From assembly GCA_903834475.1 (NCBI GenBank), contig CAILJH010000284.1:1-64000 (forward strand): 64,000 bases of DNA, read 5' to 3'. The notes below the pieces were generated by a model. The model was not told the origin of the DNA, did no database searches, and saw only the letters and a program-made list of their open reading frames with translations. Below are positions 47,345-57,337 of the stretch, piece by piece. Numbering within the stretch: position 1 is the stretch's first letter; the number at the start of each line of letters is the position of its first letter. Source of the stretch: an uncultured Prolixibacteraceae bacterium. GTDB taxonomy: Bacteria; Bacteroidota; Bacteroidia; Bacteroidales; Prolixibacteraceae. The position numbers were made by a program, and so were the translations under genes.

Positions 47345-50266
47345 ATGAAACCTGTCAAACAAATATTCCTGATTCTAATATGCCTTGGAATCTTTTGTTC
47401 ATGCACAAAGTTGTCCGGCCAAACTCATGAATATACCAAACTCGTTGATCCATTTATCGGCACTGGTGCCGATGGCAATACCTGGCCAGCCGCCAGTATG
47501 CCGTTTGGAGGCGTACAGTTAGGACCGGATACGCGGCTAAATTCCTGTGGCGGATATGCTTCGGCTGATAGTATTATTCTGGGTTTTTCGCACACCCACC
47601 TGAATGGGGTAGGTGAGCCGGAATATCGCGATGTGCTGTTTATGCCAACGACTGGCAAAGTTCAGCTAAATCCAATGTCTCTGGGAAAGAAAGGTTCAGG
47701 CTATGGGTCGGCTTTCGACCACAAGCACGAAAAAGCCTCACCCGGATTTTATTCCGTATTGCTGAAAGATTACAACATTCAGGCTGAACTGACTACAACT
47801 TTACGTGCCGGGTTCCACAAATATACTTTTCCTCAGAGCGACAGCGCTCATATTGTCATCGATTTGGCTTATCCGTTTGGTGCCGAAGTCCTGAACATCA
47901 AGAAAATCAGTGATACCGAAATCGAAGGCTTGCGCCGTTCGCATGGCTGGGCCTGGGACCAGTATGTCTATTTTGTGGCCATTTTCTCCAAACCATTTGC
48001 TTCGCTTGAATTGGCGGTGAACGATACGATCCGGAAAGAACTTGCAGAAGCGACAGGAAAGAACATTCAAGCAGTGTTGAATTATCAGACGAAAGCCAAT
48101 GAAACCATATTGGTGAAAGTGGGCATTTCGGCTGTCAGTGCCGATGGTGCACGTAAAAATCTGGATGCAGAAATTCCGGACTGGGATTTTGATAGGGTTA
48201 AGAAGGCAGCAGAACTGGCCTGGGAAAAGGAACTCTCGAAAATTGAGATTGAAGGTGGAACACCTGAAAAGCAGAAAATTTTTTATACCGCCATGTATCA
48301 TGCCCATCTGAGTCCATGCACTTTTTCTGATGTGGATGGTCAGTACCGCGGAGTCGATCATCAAATTCACCGGAGTGAAGGATCGGTGCATTATACAGTG
48401 TTCTCATTGTGGGACACTTACCGGGCCCTGCATCCGTTGTTCACCATTTTAGATCAGAAACGGACCACCGATTTCATTAAATCATTGTTGCAAATGTACG
48501 ACGATGGCGGTCGCCTGCCGATGTGGCCGCTGGCCGGAAACTACACCGACGATATGCTGGGCTATCATGCGGTGCCGGTCATTGTGGATGCCTACATGAA
48601 AGGAATCCGGAACTATGATGTGGAAAAAGCTTTTAAGGCTGTCAAGCACAGCGCAGAACTGGACAAACTTGGCCTGAAATACTACAAAAAAATCGGTTAT
48701 CTGCCATTCGACCGTCAGGGCGAATCGGTTTCCAAAACGCTGGAATATTGCTACGACGACTGGTGTATTTCGCAGATGGCCAAAGCCATAGGGCAGAAAT
48801 CAGACTATGAAACTTACCACCAGCGTGCGCATTACTGGGAAAATGTGTTTGATCCCTCAGTCGGATTTATGCGCGGAAAAAGCTTTGACCGAACCTGGCT
48901 CGCACCTTTCGATCCGCTGGTCAATTCAGCCTATTCCGAAGGGAATGCCTACCAATACATGTATGTTCCGCACGATGTTGACGGGCTTGCGGCCAAATTT
49001 GGTAGCGACAAGGCTTTTGCGAATTGGATAGATACGCTTTTTACCCTCGAGTCGAAACGCGGAGAGCGTGGTTCCATCGGCCAGTACTGGCATGGCAATG
49101 AACCGGGTCAGCAACTTCCTTATCTGTACAATTATGTGGGCGAAGCCTGGAAAACACAGAAATTGGTCAACCGGATTCTGAATGAATTGTATACCACCGA
49201 ACCAGACGGACTGGCCGGAAATGATGATTGCGGACAGATTTCGGCCTGGTACATTTTAAGTTCGATGGGCTTTTATCCGGTCGCACCGGGGCAAACCATT
49301 TATGCCATTGGTTCGCCACTGTTTGCAAAAACCACGATTCATCTGGAAAGCGGAAAAACGATTGTGATCAAAGCCAATAATGTGTCGAAAGAAAATGTGT
49401 ATATTCAATCAGCCAGACTGAACGGAAATGATTACAAGAAATCCTTCCTGAAACACGAGGACATTATGAAAGGTGGAGAACTGGTGTTTGAAATGGGCCC
49501 GAAACCCAATAAAACCTGGGGAACAGCCAAAGCCGACCGTCCGTATTCCGAAAACGGTGAACCGGTTGTTCAGCCGCCCTACATTAAATCCGGAGATTTG
49601 TTGTTCAAAAAATCAACCCTGGTTTCACTGGGTTGTGATACTCAAAATTCGTGTATTCGCTTTACCCTGGATGGTTCAGAACCCACTGAAAATGCAAAGA
49701 TTTACGAAAAGCCTTTCGAAATTTCGGAAAGCACGATACTGAAAATGAAAGCCTTTGCCCTGCAAAAATCTCCGGGCATTGTATTTAGCTGGCAGTTTGA
49801 AAAAGCCAAACTTAAAGAAGCAGCTCAGATAGATGCGGTTAAACCCGGATTGCATTACGATTATTTCGAGAAGTTTTTTGTCAATGTAACCGACCTGGAT
49901 AATGTTGATCCAATATCTTCAGGAATAACCAGTAAATTCAGTTTCGACGAAAAGAAGCGTGAGAACTATTTTGGCTTCCGGTACACCGGATTTATTAAGG
50001 TTCCGAAAGACGGTATTTACACCTTTTACCTGAAATCGAACGACGGCAGCCGATTGTATATTGATGGCGAAGAACTGATCGAAAATGATGCCAATCACGG
50101 TGCCGTTGAAGAGCCTGGAACGGTTGTTTTGAGAGCTGGCTTGCACCGGATTGAAGTCAAATACATGCAATGCGGCGGTGGAAAATCATTGATTGCCAGC
50201 TGGTCTGGACCCGGAATCGAAAAGCAGGAAATACCTGCATCTGTATTATTTCACAAAGAAAAATAA
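47345..50266 (+). CDS. GH92 alpha-mannosidase-like lipoprotein with C-terminal chitobiase_C/PA14-like module
   Basis: VDPFIGTGADGNTWPAASMPFGGVQLGPDT; GNEPGQQLPYLYNYVGEAWKTQ; GLAGNDDCGQISAWYILSSMGFYPVAPG; C-terminal YTFYLKSNDGSRLYIDGEELIENDANHG. Confidence 0.94.
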   Translation: MKPVKQIFLILICLGIFCSCTKLSGQTHEYTKLVDPFIGTGADGNTWPAASMPFGGVQLGPDTRLNSCGGYASADSIILGFSHTHLNGVGEPEYRDVLFMPTTGKVQLNPMSLGKKGSGYGSAFDHKHEKASPGFYSVLLKDYNIQAELTTTLRAGFHKYTFPQSDSAHIVIDLAYPFGAEVLNIKKISDTEIEGLRRSHGWAWDQYVYFVAIFSKPFASLELAVNDTIRKELAEATGKNIQAVLNYQTKANETILVKVGISAVSADGARKNLDAEIPDWDFDRVKKAAELAWEKELSKIEIEGGTPEKQKIFYTAMYHAHLSPCTFSDVDGQYRGVDHQIHRSEGSVHYTVFSLWDTYRALHPLFTILDQKRTTDFIKSLLQMYDDGGRLPMWPLAGNYTDDMLGYHAVPVIVDAYMKGIRNYDVEKAFKAVKHSAELDKLGLKYYKKIGYLPFDRQGESVSKTLEYCYDDWCISQMAKAIGQKSDYETYHQRAHYWENVFDPSVGFMRGKSFDRTWLAPFDPLVNSAYSEGNAYQYMYVPHDVDGLAAKFGSDKAFANWIDTLFTLESKRGERGSIGQYWHGNEPGQQLPYLYNYVGEAWKTQKLVNRILNELYTTEPDGLAGNDDCGQISAWYILSSMGFYPVAPGQTIYAIGSPLFAKTTIHLESGKTIVIKANNVSKENVYIQSARLNGNDYKKSFLKHEDIMKGGELVFEMGPKPNKTWGTAKADRPYSENGEPVVQPPYIKSGDLLFKKSTLVSLGCDTQNSCIRFTLDGSEPTENAKIYEKPFEISESTILKMKAFALQKSPGIVFSWQFEKAKLKEAAQIDAVKPGLHYDYFEKFFVNVTDLDNVDPISSGITSKFSFDEKKRENYFGFRYTGFIKVPKDGIYTFYLKSNDGSRLYIDGEELIENDANHGAVEEPGTVVLRAGLHRIEVKYMQCGGGKSLIASWSGPGIEKQEIPASVLFHKEK

Positions 50267-50283
50267 ACGAATAACCCATAAAA

Positions 50284-52245
50284 ATGAAAAACTTCAGACT
50301 CGTTTCAAGGACAAAATGGATCACTTTAGTGCTTCTTCTGTTTGCCGGAAGCCTGGCGGCACAGGTCAAACTTCCACCTTTTTTCAGTAGCAACATGGTG
50401 TTGCAGCAGGGCATGGAAATTCCGGTATGGGGTTGGGCTTCCCCCGGAGAGAAAGTAACCGTTAAGCTTGAAAAAGCTGTTGTTTCGGCTAAAACGAATA
50501 AAGACGGGAAGTGGTCAGTAAAATTGCCGGCCATGAATTATGGCGGACCATACCAAATGACAGTAAAAGGGAAAAACCTCCAAACATTTACTAATGTGAT
50601 GGTTGGCGAAGTCTGGGTGTGCTCCGGGCAATCCAATATGGAATTCAACCTGATCACAGCCAAAAATGCTGAGGCTGAAATTGCGGCTTCCGCTTATCCC
50701 GATATACGCTTGTTTACAGTAAAAAGAAAGATTTCGCAAATTCCGTTGGATAATGTGGAGGAGGAACAGTGGCAAAAATGTTCTCCGGCTACTTCACCGC
50801 GTTTCTCGGCGGTGGCTTATTTCTTCGGAAGGGCACTCTATCAGATACTGAAAGTTCCGATCGGACTAATCAATACTTCCTGGGGCGGAACCGTGGCCGA
50901 AACCTGGACCAGTGGCGACATGATTGCACAGAATCCCGATTTTGCCAATCAACTTGCACAGTTGAAAAAAATCAATCTGGACGATTATGCCAAAAGCATC
51001 GAGAAAGAAGTCCGGACTCGGATTGGTGAATTTTCAACCGTTGATCTGGGAATGAAAGGCGATCAGGCCATTTGGGCAGCTCCCGACTTTGACGACAGCA
51101 AATGGAATTTGATGAAATTACCCGGATACATTGAGCAAAATGGTCTGGACGGAGTTGACGGAATCATCTGGTTTCACAAAGAGATCAACATCATGCCGTC
51201 AGAAGCCGGTAAACCTGCTTTACTAAGTCTGGCAAAAATCAATGACTCTGACCATACTTTCCTGAATGGTACATTAGTCGGATCAACCATGCTGATGGCC
51301 GAAAAATCACGCCTCTATAACATTCCTGCCGGCGTTCTGAAATCCGGGAAAAATATCCTGACCGTTCAGGTGGAAGATATCGGTGGTAATGGCGGAATCT
51401 ATGGTGACTCTGCAACGCTCAAATTGCAATGCGAAAAACGATCCATTTCATTGTGTGGGAACTGGAAATATAAAGTTGGTCTGGTCAAATTCAATACTGT
51501 CTTAAGTCCAAATTCTTACCCAACATTGCTTTACAATGGAATGATCAATCCCTTGGTACCCTATGGAATCCGGGGAGCAATCTGGTATCAGGGCGAGGGC
51601 AATGCCGGAAGAGCCAAACAATATCAGCGCGTATTTCCGGATATGATTAAAGACTGGCGAAATCATTGGAATCAGGGCGATTTTCCTTTCCTTTTTGTGC
51701 AGCTGGCTAACTTTATGAAGGCAGATTCGGTACCTGTTGAAAGCACCTGGGCCGAACTTCGGGAAGCACAAAGCAAAACGCTGGCCTTGCCGAATACCGG
51801 AATGGCTGTCACAACGGATGTGGGTGATGCCCTGGATATTCATCCCAAAGACAAACAAACGGTCGGAAACCGGTTAGCCTTAGCTGCGTTTAAAGTCGCC
51901 TACAAGCAGGAACTGATTTATAACGGCCCGGTATATCAACAGATGAATGTCAGCGGAAACAAGATTGTTTTAACTTTTGATCAGGTTGGAAACGGATTGA
52001 AAATCAGGGATAAATATGGGTATCTTAAAGGTTTCACAGTTGCCGGCGAAGATCATCAATTCCATTGGGCAAAAGCGTTAATTACCGGTACCCATACCAT
52101 CGAAGTTTCATGTCCTGAAGTTCAGCATCCGGTGGCGGTTCGTTACGCATGGGCCAACAATCCGGATGATGCCAACCTGTACAACAGCACTGATCTTCCG
52201 GCATCATCTTTCCGGACCGACCAGTGGAAAGGAATTACAGAATAA
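50284..52245 (+). CDS. sialate O-acetylesterase-like SGNH hydrolase
   Basis: FFSSNMVLQQGMEIPVWGWASPGEKVTV; VGEVWVCSGQSNMEF; GAIWYQGEGNAGRAKQYQRVFPDMIKDWRNHW; DVGDALDIHPKDKQTVGNRLALAA. Confidence 0.94.
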   Translation: MKNFRLVSRTKWITLVLLLFAGSLAAQVKLPPFFSSNMVLQQGMEIPVWGWASPGEKVTVKLEKAVVSAKTNKDGKWSVKLPAMNYGGPYQMTVKGKNLQTFTNVMVGEVWVCSGQSNMEFNLITAKNAEAEIAASAYPDIRLFTVKRKISQIPLDNVEEEQWQKCSPATSPRFSAVAYFFGRALYQILKVPIGLINTSWGGTVAETWTSGDMIAQNPDFANQLAQLKKINLDDYAKSIEKEVRTRIGEFSTVDLGMKGDQAIWAAPDFDDSKWNLMKLPGYIEQNGLDGVDGIIWFHKEINIMPSEAGKPALLSLAKINDSDHTFLNGTLVGSTMLMAEKSRLYNIPAGVLKSGKNILTVQVEDIGGNGGIYGDSATLKLQCEKRSISLCGNWKYKVGLVKFNTVLSPNSYPTLLYNGMINPLVPYGIRGAIWYQGEGNAGRAKQYQRVFPDMIKDWRNHWNQGDFPFLFVQLANFMKADSVPVESTWAELREAQSKTLALPNTGMAVTTDVGDALDIHPKDKQTVGNRLALAAFKVAYKQELIYNGPVYQQMNVSGNKIVLTFDQVGNGLKIRDKYGYLKGFTVAGEDHQFHWAKALITGTHTIEVSCPEVQHPVAVRYAWANNPDDANLYNSTDLPASSFRTDQWKGITE

Positions 52246-52256
52246 ATAAAATCCTG

Positions 52257-53426
52257 ATGATAAAAAACAAATTCATGTCTCGATTGAGGGCATTGACCAT
52301 TCTATTTCTGTACCTGTTGTTGATGCCTGAAGTTTTCGCCTTGGGAACGGTCGATCCGTCTTCTCCGGATTACACCGGCAGAAAGGGAAAGAAAATTTAC
52401 GTGTCGAAGTTGGGCAACAATTCCGAAGGCAGCAGCTGGACGACGGCTTTCCAAACCATTCAGGCAGCCTTATCGGCCATTCCGGATGACATAGGCGGAC
52501 ATGTGATCATGATTCGTCCCGATAGTTATGCCGAAGCTAATTTATCCACTGCTTTCAAGGGAGCAAAGGGTGCCTACAATTTGATCATTGGCGATACCGA
52601 CGGCAAATTAGGTTCAGGAGCAACTGGCCGGATAGTCGTCGATTCAGGTGATCCGCAAAAAGGTTTTAAAAGCTACGACTGGTGGGGCACGATTCGCTCC
52701 ACCACAAAAGGCTGGAGGCCGGAGTTCACCGAACAAACTTTTTCGAGTATCTGCTGGGACCGGTGGATTCTGCGCAATCTCTACACTTCGGGAGGTGATG
52801 CCGGATTCTTTTGGGACCTGACGGATAAAAGCGGTGAAGGTTTTACCATTATTTTAGAAGATTGTGTGGGTATCGGCCGTGCTTTTGGAGGCGGAATTTG
52901 TTATCCGGTAGTTCGCCCCGATGAACCCAGCATATTCCGGAGGTGCTACTTTCTGGCCCTGGATTGGGTTGGCGATACTGGTGCCATTTTGGTTGGTGGA
53001 TGGGAAAAAACGATGCCCGAATTTCCCCATCTCATTTTGGAAGATTGTACCTTGGTCCATCCGGATAATGCTTTGGCCATGTCGTATGCCAGTAATTGCG
53101 TGAATGTCAGGGCTACCCGCTGTCGAATGATTGTATTAAATTTTACACAGCCCGAAATGGGCGGCAAATCTACGGGGATCATTTGTACCCAGGGACACAA
53201 GCTGACCGGAAAAATGCATGTTGATCTGGAAGACTGCATGCTGGCCGGTTATAGTGTATTTACTCCGGGTGAGGATGGCAAGGCGGTCAGTTACACCACC
53301 AAAGGTAAAGTTCAGGCTTATGTGCAGTTCAGTCAGCCTATTCCTGAAGGTTTTGAACGGATCAACCGTTGGCCTGCAGATTTATTTGATTACATGGCAA
53401 TTCCAAAAACGATATTGAAAGAATAA
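52257..53426 (+). CDS. hypothetical secreted right-handed beta-helix-like protein
   Basis: Hydrophobic N-terminus; KIYVSKLGNNSEGSSWTTAFQTIQAALSAIPDDIGGHVIMIRPDSYAEANL; repeated LEDCxxx rungs. Start revised from 52224. Confidence 0.7.
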   Translation: MIKNKFMSRLRALTILFLYLLLMPEVFALGTVDPSSPDYTGRKGKKIYVSKLGNNSEGSSWTTAFQTIQAALSAIPDDIGGHVIMIRPDSYAEANLSTAFKGAKGAYNLIIGDTDGKLGSGATGRIVVDSGDPQKGFKSYDWWGTIRSTTKGWRPEFTEQTFSSICWDRWILRNLYTSGGDAGFFWDLTDKSGEGFTIILEDCVGIGRAFGGGICYPVVRPDEPSIFRRCYFLALDWVGDTGAILVGGWEKTMPEFPHLILEDCTLVHPDNALAMSYASNCVNVRATRCRMIVLNFTQPEMGGKSTGIICTQGHKLTGKMHVDLEDCMLAGYSVFTPGEDGKAVSYTTKGKVQAYVQFSQPIPEGFERINRWPADLFDYMAIPKTILKE

Positions 53427-53454
53427 TACAATGTTTAGTATTAAAAACAGAAAC

Positions 53455-53782
53455 GGACTGAAAGGCCAAAATAATTTAGCAGAGGGCAAACGACGAAGGA
53501 GTGACGCCCTGGGTTGTAAAAGGAATATAGTAATCGTCCGCGCGATGACGTTTATTAGAAAGAAATTCTTATTTCGGACGAAAGATATTGCATCTATTTT
53601 CCGGGAAATAATATCCCGCGATTCCCTGCCAGCTGCAGGCTGGCGTCCGAAAGAAATTATTTGCTTTGTTTATCGACTTCCGTCGGACGGTTTTTGCCGT
53701 TCCCTTTGTACCCAGGGCGGCGTTTCAGTTCGTTCCTCCTGAAACTCTGCCCTGGGCTGAATTATACTGGCCTTTCAGGCCG
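53455..53782. repeat. about 330-bp composite inverted-repeat element
   Basis: ggactgaaaggccaaaataatttagcagagggcaaacgacgaaggagtgacgccctgggttgtaaa matches, with indels, the reverse complement of tacccagggcggcgtttcagttcgttcctcctgaaactctgccctgggctgaattatactggcctttcaggcc. Confidence 0.75.
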
Positions 53783-53910
53783 AGACTTGGGTCAATTAGT
53801 AGCTAATTATAGAGTGGAAAAAAGACCAATTTAAAGTTCTCAGAGTGAGTTGGCAGTTACGATAACTGTATAAAATAAATTTTGTAATTTAAAGAGAATC
53901 TACATAACGC

Positions 53911-55248
53911 ATGAAAAACTATAGCCTGATCATCCTCATGAATATTGCTTTTGTACTTTCATTGGGCGCTCAAACGAAATCCCCTGTCCGGAATTTGCTG
54001 TCGGATAATGATTTGGGATTCCTCCAGAAAATGACAAAAGATGTCATGGAAAGCTCCCGGATTGTTCCCGGTCAAAAAATTACCGAAGAATTCGGACCCA
54101 ACAACACGGGTGGAACCTTAATCCGTCCGGGAGGCCGAGCCTGTTACCCGGCCTTCTGGATCAGGGATTATGCCATGTCATTGGAAAGTGGTTTTGTAAC
54201 TGGTCAGGAACAAAAACACATGTTGCAACTGACCGCTTCCACCCAGTGCGATCAGGCCTGGATTACAGATGGCGGAAGTCTGGTTCCCCTTGGCGCCATT
54301 GCCGACCATATCCGGATTGACGACAGTAAACCCATTTACTTCCCCGGAACTTACGATTTTATTGGTCAGGGAAATCAGAAATGGGGAATGACACCGCCTT
54401 ATTGCGACCAGTTTTTCTTTATTCAGATGGCCTGGTATTACTGCAAATCGGTTTCTGATTTTCAGTTTTTGACGACTGAAATAAATGGAAAACGTTTGAT
54501 TGACCGTTTGGAAATGGCCTTCAATGTGCCGCCAACAAAGCAAAATGGCGTAATTGTGTATACAACTGACGATTTCAGGGGAGTCGATTTTGGGTTTCGC
54601 GATGCCGAGTCGTTGACCGGTGAACTTTGCATGCCTTCCTTGCTTAAATACAAATCGGCGCTGCAATTGGCTGAGTTGTTTGATCAAATCAATCGAAAAG
54701 ATAAAGCTGATGCCTACCGGTCGATGGCCAACTGGCTGAAAAAAGAGATTCCTGCAGTCTTCTCCGATGGACGTGGAATGCTGCTTGCCACAACAGGTAA
54801 AAGTAAGCAAGCGGATGTCTGGAGTACAGCATTGGCGGTATATGATGGAATTCTGGAAGGCGATAGTCAGGAAAAAACCTGCCGGTTTCTGAGAGATGCC
54901 TACAAAAGCGGAACCTTGGCAAGTCGTGGTAACATCAGGCACATGCTTACCTCCGACGACTTTAGCGAATCAACAGCCTGGGAGAGCAGTCAGACAGAAA
55001 AGAATGCTTACCAGAATGGAGCGTATTGGGGGACGCCAACCGGCTGGGTTTGTGATGCCATTGCGAGAGTAGATGTTGAGGCAGCAAAACAACTGGCCAA
55101 AGAATACATCGACGATTTACGTGCCGGCGATTACCGGAAGGGTCCTGAATTTGGCGCTCCATGGGAATGTTACAATGCAAAAGCCCCGCAGAATGCGGTT
55201 TATCTCACTACTGTTTCGAGTCCCTATATTGTATTTAGTCAGAAATGA
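53911..55248 (+). CDS. six-hairpin (alpha/alpha barrel) glycosidase-like secreted protein, family unassigned
   Basis: Signal peptide; GGRACYPAFWIRDYAMSLESGFV; AWITDGGSLVPLGAIADHI; DVWSTALAVYDGIL; ENGAYWGTPTGWVCDAIARVD-like C-terminal region. Confidence 0.7.
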   Translation: MKNYSLIILMNIAFVLSLGAQTKSPVRNLLSDNDLGFLQKMTKDVMESSRIVPGQKITEEFGPNNTGGTLIRPGGRACYPAFWIRDYAMSLESGFVTGQEQKHMLQLTASTQCDQAWITDGGSLVPLGAIADHIRIDDSKPIYFPGTYDFIGQGNQKWGMTPPYCDQFFFIQMAWYYCKSVSDFQFLTTEINGKRLIDRLEMAFNVPPTKQNGVIVYTTDDFRGVDFGFRDAESLTGELCMPSLLKYKSALQLAELFDQINRKDKADAYRSMANWLKKEIPAVFSDGRGMLLATTGKSKQADVWSTALAVYDGILEGDSQEKTCRFLRDAYKSGTLASRGNIRHMLTSDDFSESTAWESSQTEKNAYQNGAYWGTPTGWVCDAIARVDVEAAKQLAKEYIDDLRAGDYRKGPEFGAPWECYNAKAPQNAVYLTTVSSPYIVFSQK

Positions 55249-55264
55249 AACTTAAACGAAAACC

Positions 55265-57325
55265 ATGAATAAACTCATCTTCGTCATTTCGATATTCTTC
55301 CTGATCGGTTTAAATCAGACTACTGAAGCACAGTCAAAACAGGTTCTTCCTTCCAATTCAGTTGAGGCAAAAAAATGGATTGAACAGCACTTTGCCAAAG
55401 GAAAGGTTCCACCATTTTCGTTTTTCTACGGTGGAAAAAGTTCTGATACTTTCATCAAAAGCTGGCAATATCAGTCGGTGAAGCTGAAATCAAAAGAGCC
55501 GAATTCCGAAGAAACACAGTACACGTATACCGATCAGAAAAGTGGTTTGGTGGTTAAATGTACAGTAACCAGTTTTACCGATTTTCCATCGGTTGAATGG
55601 GTGCTGAAATTCTCAAATTCCTCCGGAAAAACTACACCGATCCTTGAAAAAGCTTCGGTCATTGATTATGCAATTAATGCCGGAATGAAAGGGAATTTTG
55701 TGCTACATCATGCCAAAGGAAGCAATGCTGAGCGAGCAGATTTTCAGCCAATTGATGAGAATTTGGAAGCCGGGAAAAGTATTTACATGACTCCTTCAGG
55801 CGGACGTTCTTCGGATCATACCGCCTTTCCGTTTTTCAACATCGAAATGCCCGGCCAACAGGGAATCATGGTAGCAGTAGGCTGGACGGGAAAATGGTTT
55901 GCCGATGTTTTGCAGGCTGACGAAAAATCGGTCTCGTTGAAATCGGGCATGGAAAAAATGCATTTGGTTCTGAATCCCAAAGAAGAGATTCGCACACCGA
56001 AAATCTGTCTGCTGTTCTGGAAAGGCGACGACCGGATGATCGGTCACAATCAATTCAGGCAATTCATTCTGGCGCATCATTCACGCAAAATTGATGGAAA
56101 GTTTGCCGAATATCCGCTTTCCGGAAGTTTTGATTACGGTGACCCGGCGCCCTGCGGCGAATACGAATGTCTGACCGAAGAATTTGCCACTGCTCTGGTA
56201 AAACGCTACAGGCAGTTCGATATTTTACCTGAAGTATTTTGGCTCGATGCCGGTTGGTACACCGGTTGCAACGGATTGGTCAAGGGTGGACAATGGCATC
56301 AGAATGTGGGCAACTGGACGGTTGAAAAAACACGCTTCCCCAGCGGATTAAAACCAGTGGCCGATGCGGTCCATCAAACCGGCGCTAAATTTATGGTCTG
56401 GTTCGAGCCCGAGCGCGTCATGGAAGGAACCCAGCTTTATACCGAACATCCGGAATGGCTGATTAAGATTCCAAAAAGCAAAAACTCGCTCTTCGATCTG
56501 GGGAATGAACAAGCACGGATCTGGTTAACCGACTATATTTCAGGATTTCTGAAAAAAGAGGGCATCGATTATTACCGTCAGGATTTCAATTTCGACCCGA
56601 AACCCTACTGGGATGCCAGCGATAAACTGGATCGGGTAGGCATTTCGGAAATCAAACACATTGAAGGACTTTATGCTTTTTGGGACAGTTTGCTGGTTCG
56701 TTTCCCGAAATTGCTGATCGACAATTGTGCCAGTGGAGGACGGCGACTCGATCTGGAGACAACCTCGCGAAGTGCTCCACTTTGGCGTACTGATTATCAG
56801 TATGGCGAACCAAATGGTTATCAGTGTCATACCTACGGATTGAACTTCTATTTGCCTATTCACGGAACTGCTATCTATAAAACCGATGGTTATACCTTCC
56901 GTTCAGGATTGGGAGGAACTGCGGTGATGAATTGGGAAGTCACCGGAAAAAACTCGGAACCGATTCCGGCTATTCAGAAACGGATTCAGGATTATAAAAA
57001 CCTGCGCCCTTATTTTTATGCCGATTATTATCCGCTAACTGCCAGTGAGAACAACACCGGAGATGATGTCTGGCTGGCTTATCAGCTTAACCGACCGAAG
57101 GAAAACGATGGAGTCGTCATCGCTTTCCGTAGGAATAATTGTCCGATCGAATCGATCACTGTCAAATTGCGGGGATTGGATAAAGCAGCTGATTATGAAT
57201 TGACCGATGATGATACAGGCACAAAAACGATTCAAAAAGGGGAAATTCTTTGTAATGGGTTTATGCTTTCTCTGAATGAAAAACAGAAGTCATTGCAGAT
57301 CAATTATAAAAAAGTGAAGAATTAA
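55265..57325 (+). CDS. GH36 alpha-galactosidase-like, secreted
   Basis: EVFWLDAGWYTG; GLKPVADAVHQTGAKFMVWFEPERVMEGTQLYTEHPEWLI; FDLGNEQARIWLTDYISGFLKKEGIDYYRQDFNFDPKPYW; LLIDNCASGGRRLDLETTSRSAPLWRTDYQYGEPNGYQCHTYGLNFYLP. Confidence 0.92.
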   Translation: MNKLIFVISIFFLIGLNQTTEAQSKQVLPSNSVEAKKWIEQHFAKGKVPPFSFFYGGKSSDTFIKSWQYQSVKLKSKEPNSEETQYTYTDQKSGLVVKCTVTSFTDFPSVEWVLKFSNSSGKTTPILEKASVIDYAINAGMKGNFVLHHAKGSNAERADFQPIDENLEAGKSIYMTPSGGRSSDHTAFPFFNIEMPGQQGIMVAVGWTGKWFADVLQADEKSVSLKSGMEKMHLVLNPKEEIRTPKICLLFWKGDDRMIGHNQFRQFILAHHSRKIDGKFAEYPLSGSFDYGDPAPCGEYECLTEEFATALVKRYRQFDILPEVFWLDAGWYTGCNGLVKGGQWHQNVGNWTVEKTRFPSGLKPVADAVHQTGAKFMVWFEPERVMEGTQLYTEHPEWLIKIPKSKNSLFDLGNEQARIWLTDYISGFLKKEGIDYYRQDFNFDPKPYWDASDKLDRVGISEIKHIEGLYAFWDSLLVRFPKLLIDNCASGGRRLDLETTSRSAPLWRTDYQYGEPNGYQCHTYGLNFYLPIHGTAIYKTDGYTFRSGLGGTAVMNWEVTGKNSEPIPAIQKRIQDYKNLRPYFYADYYPLTASENNTGDDVWLAYQLNRPKENDGVVIAFRRNNCPIESITVKLRGLDKAADYELTDDDTGTKTIQKGEILCNGFMLSLNEKQKSLQINYKKVKN

Positions 57326-57337
57326 ATTGGTAATCGA

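Noticed and set aside
47801-48391. 196-aa antisense ORF
   Set aside because: Opposite a clear GH92 gene; no domain signature.
53431-53742. 103-aa ORF NGLKGQNNLAEGKRRRSDALGCKRN...
   Set aside because: It spans the composite inverted repeat and has no coding signature.
54178-54942. 254-aa antisense ORF
   Set aside because: Opposite the six-hairpin glycosidase-like gene, with low-quality composition and no motif.
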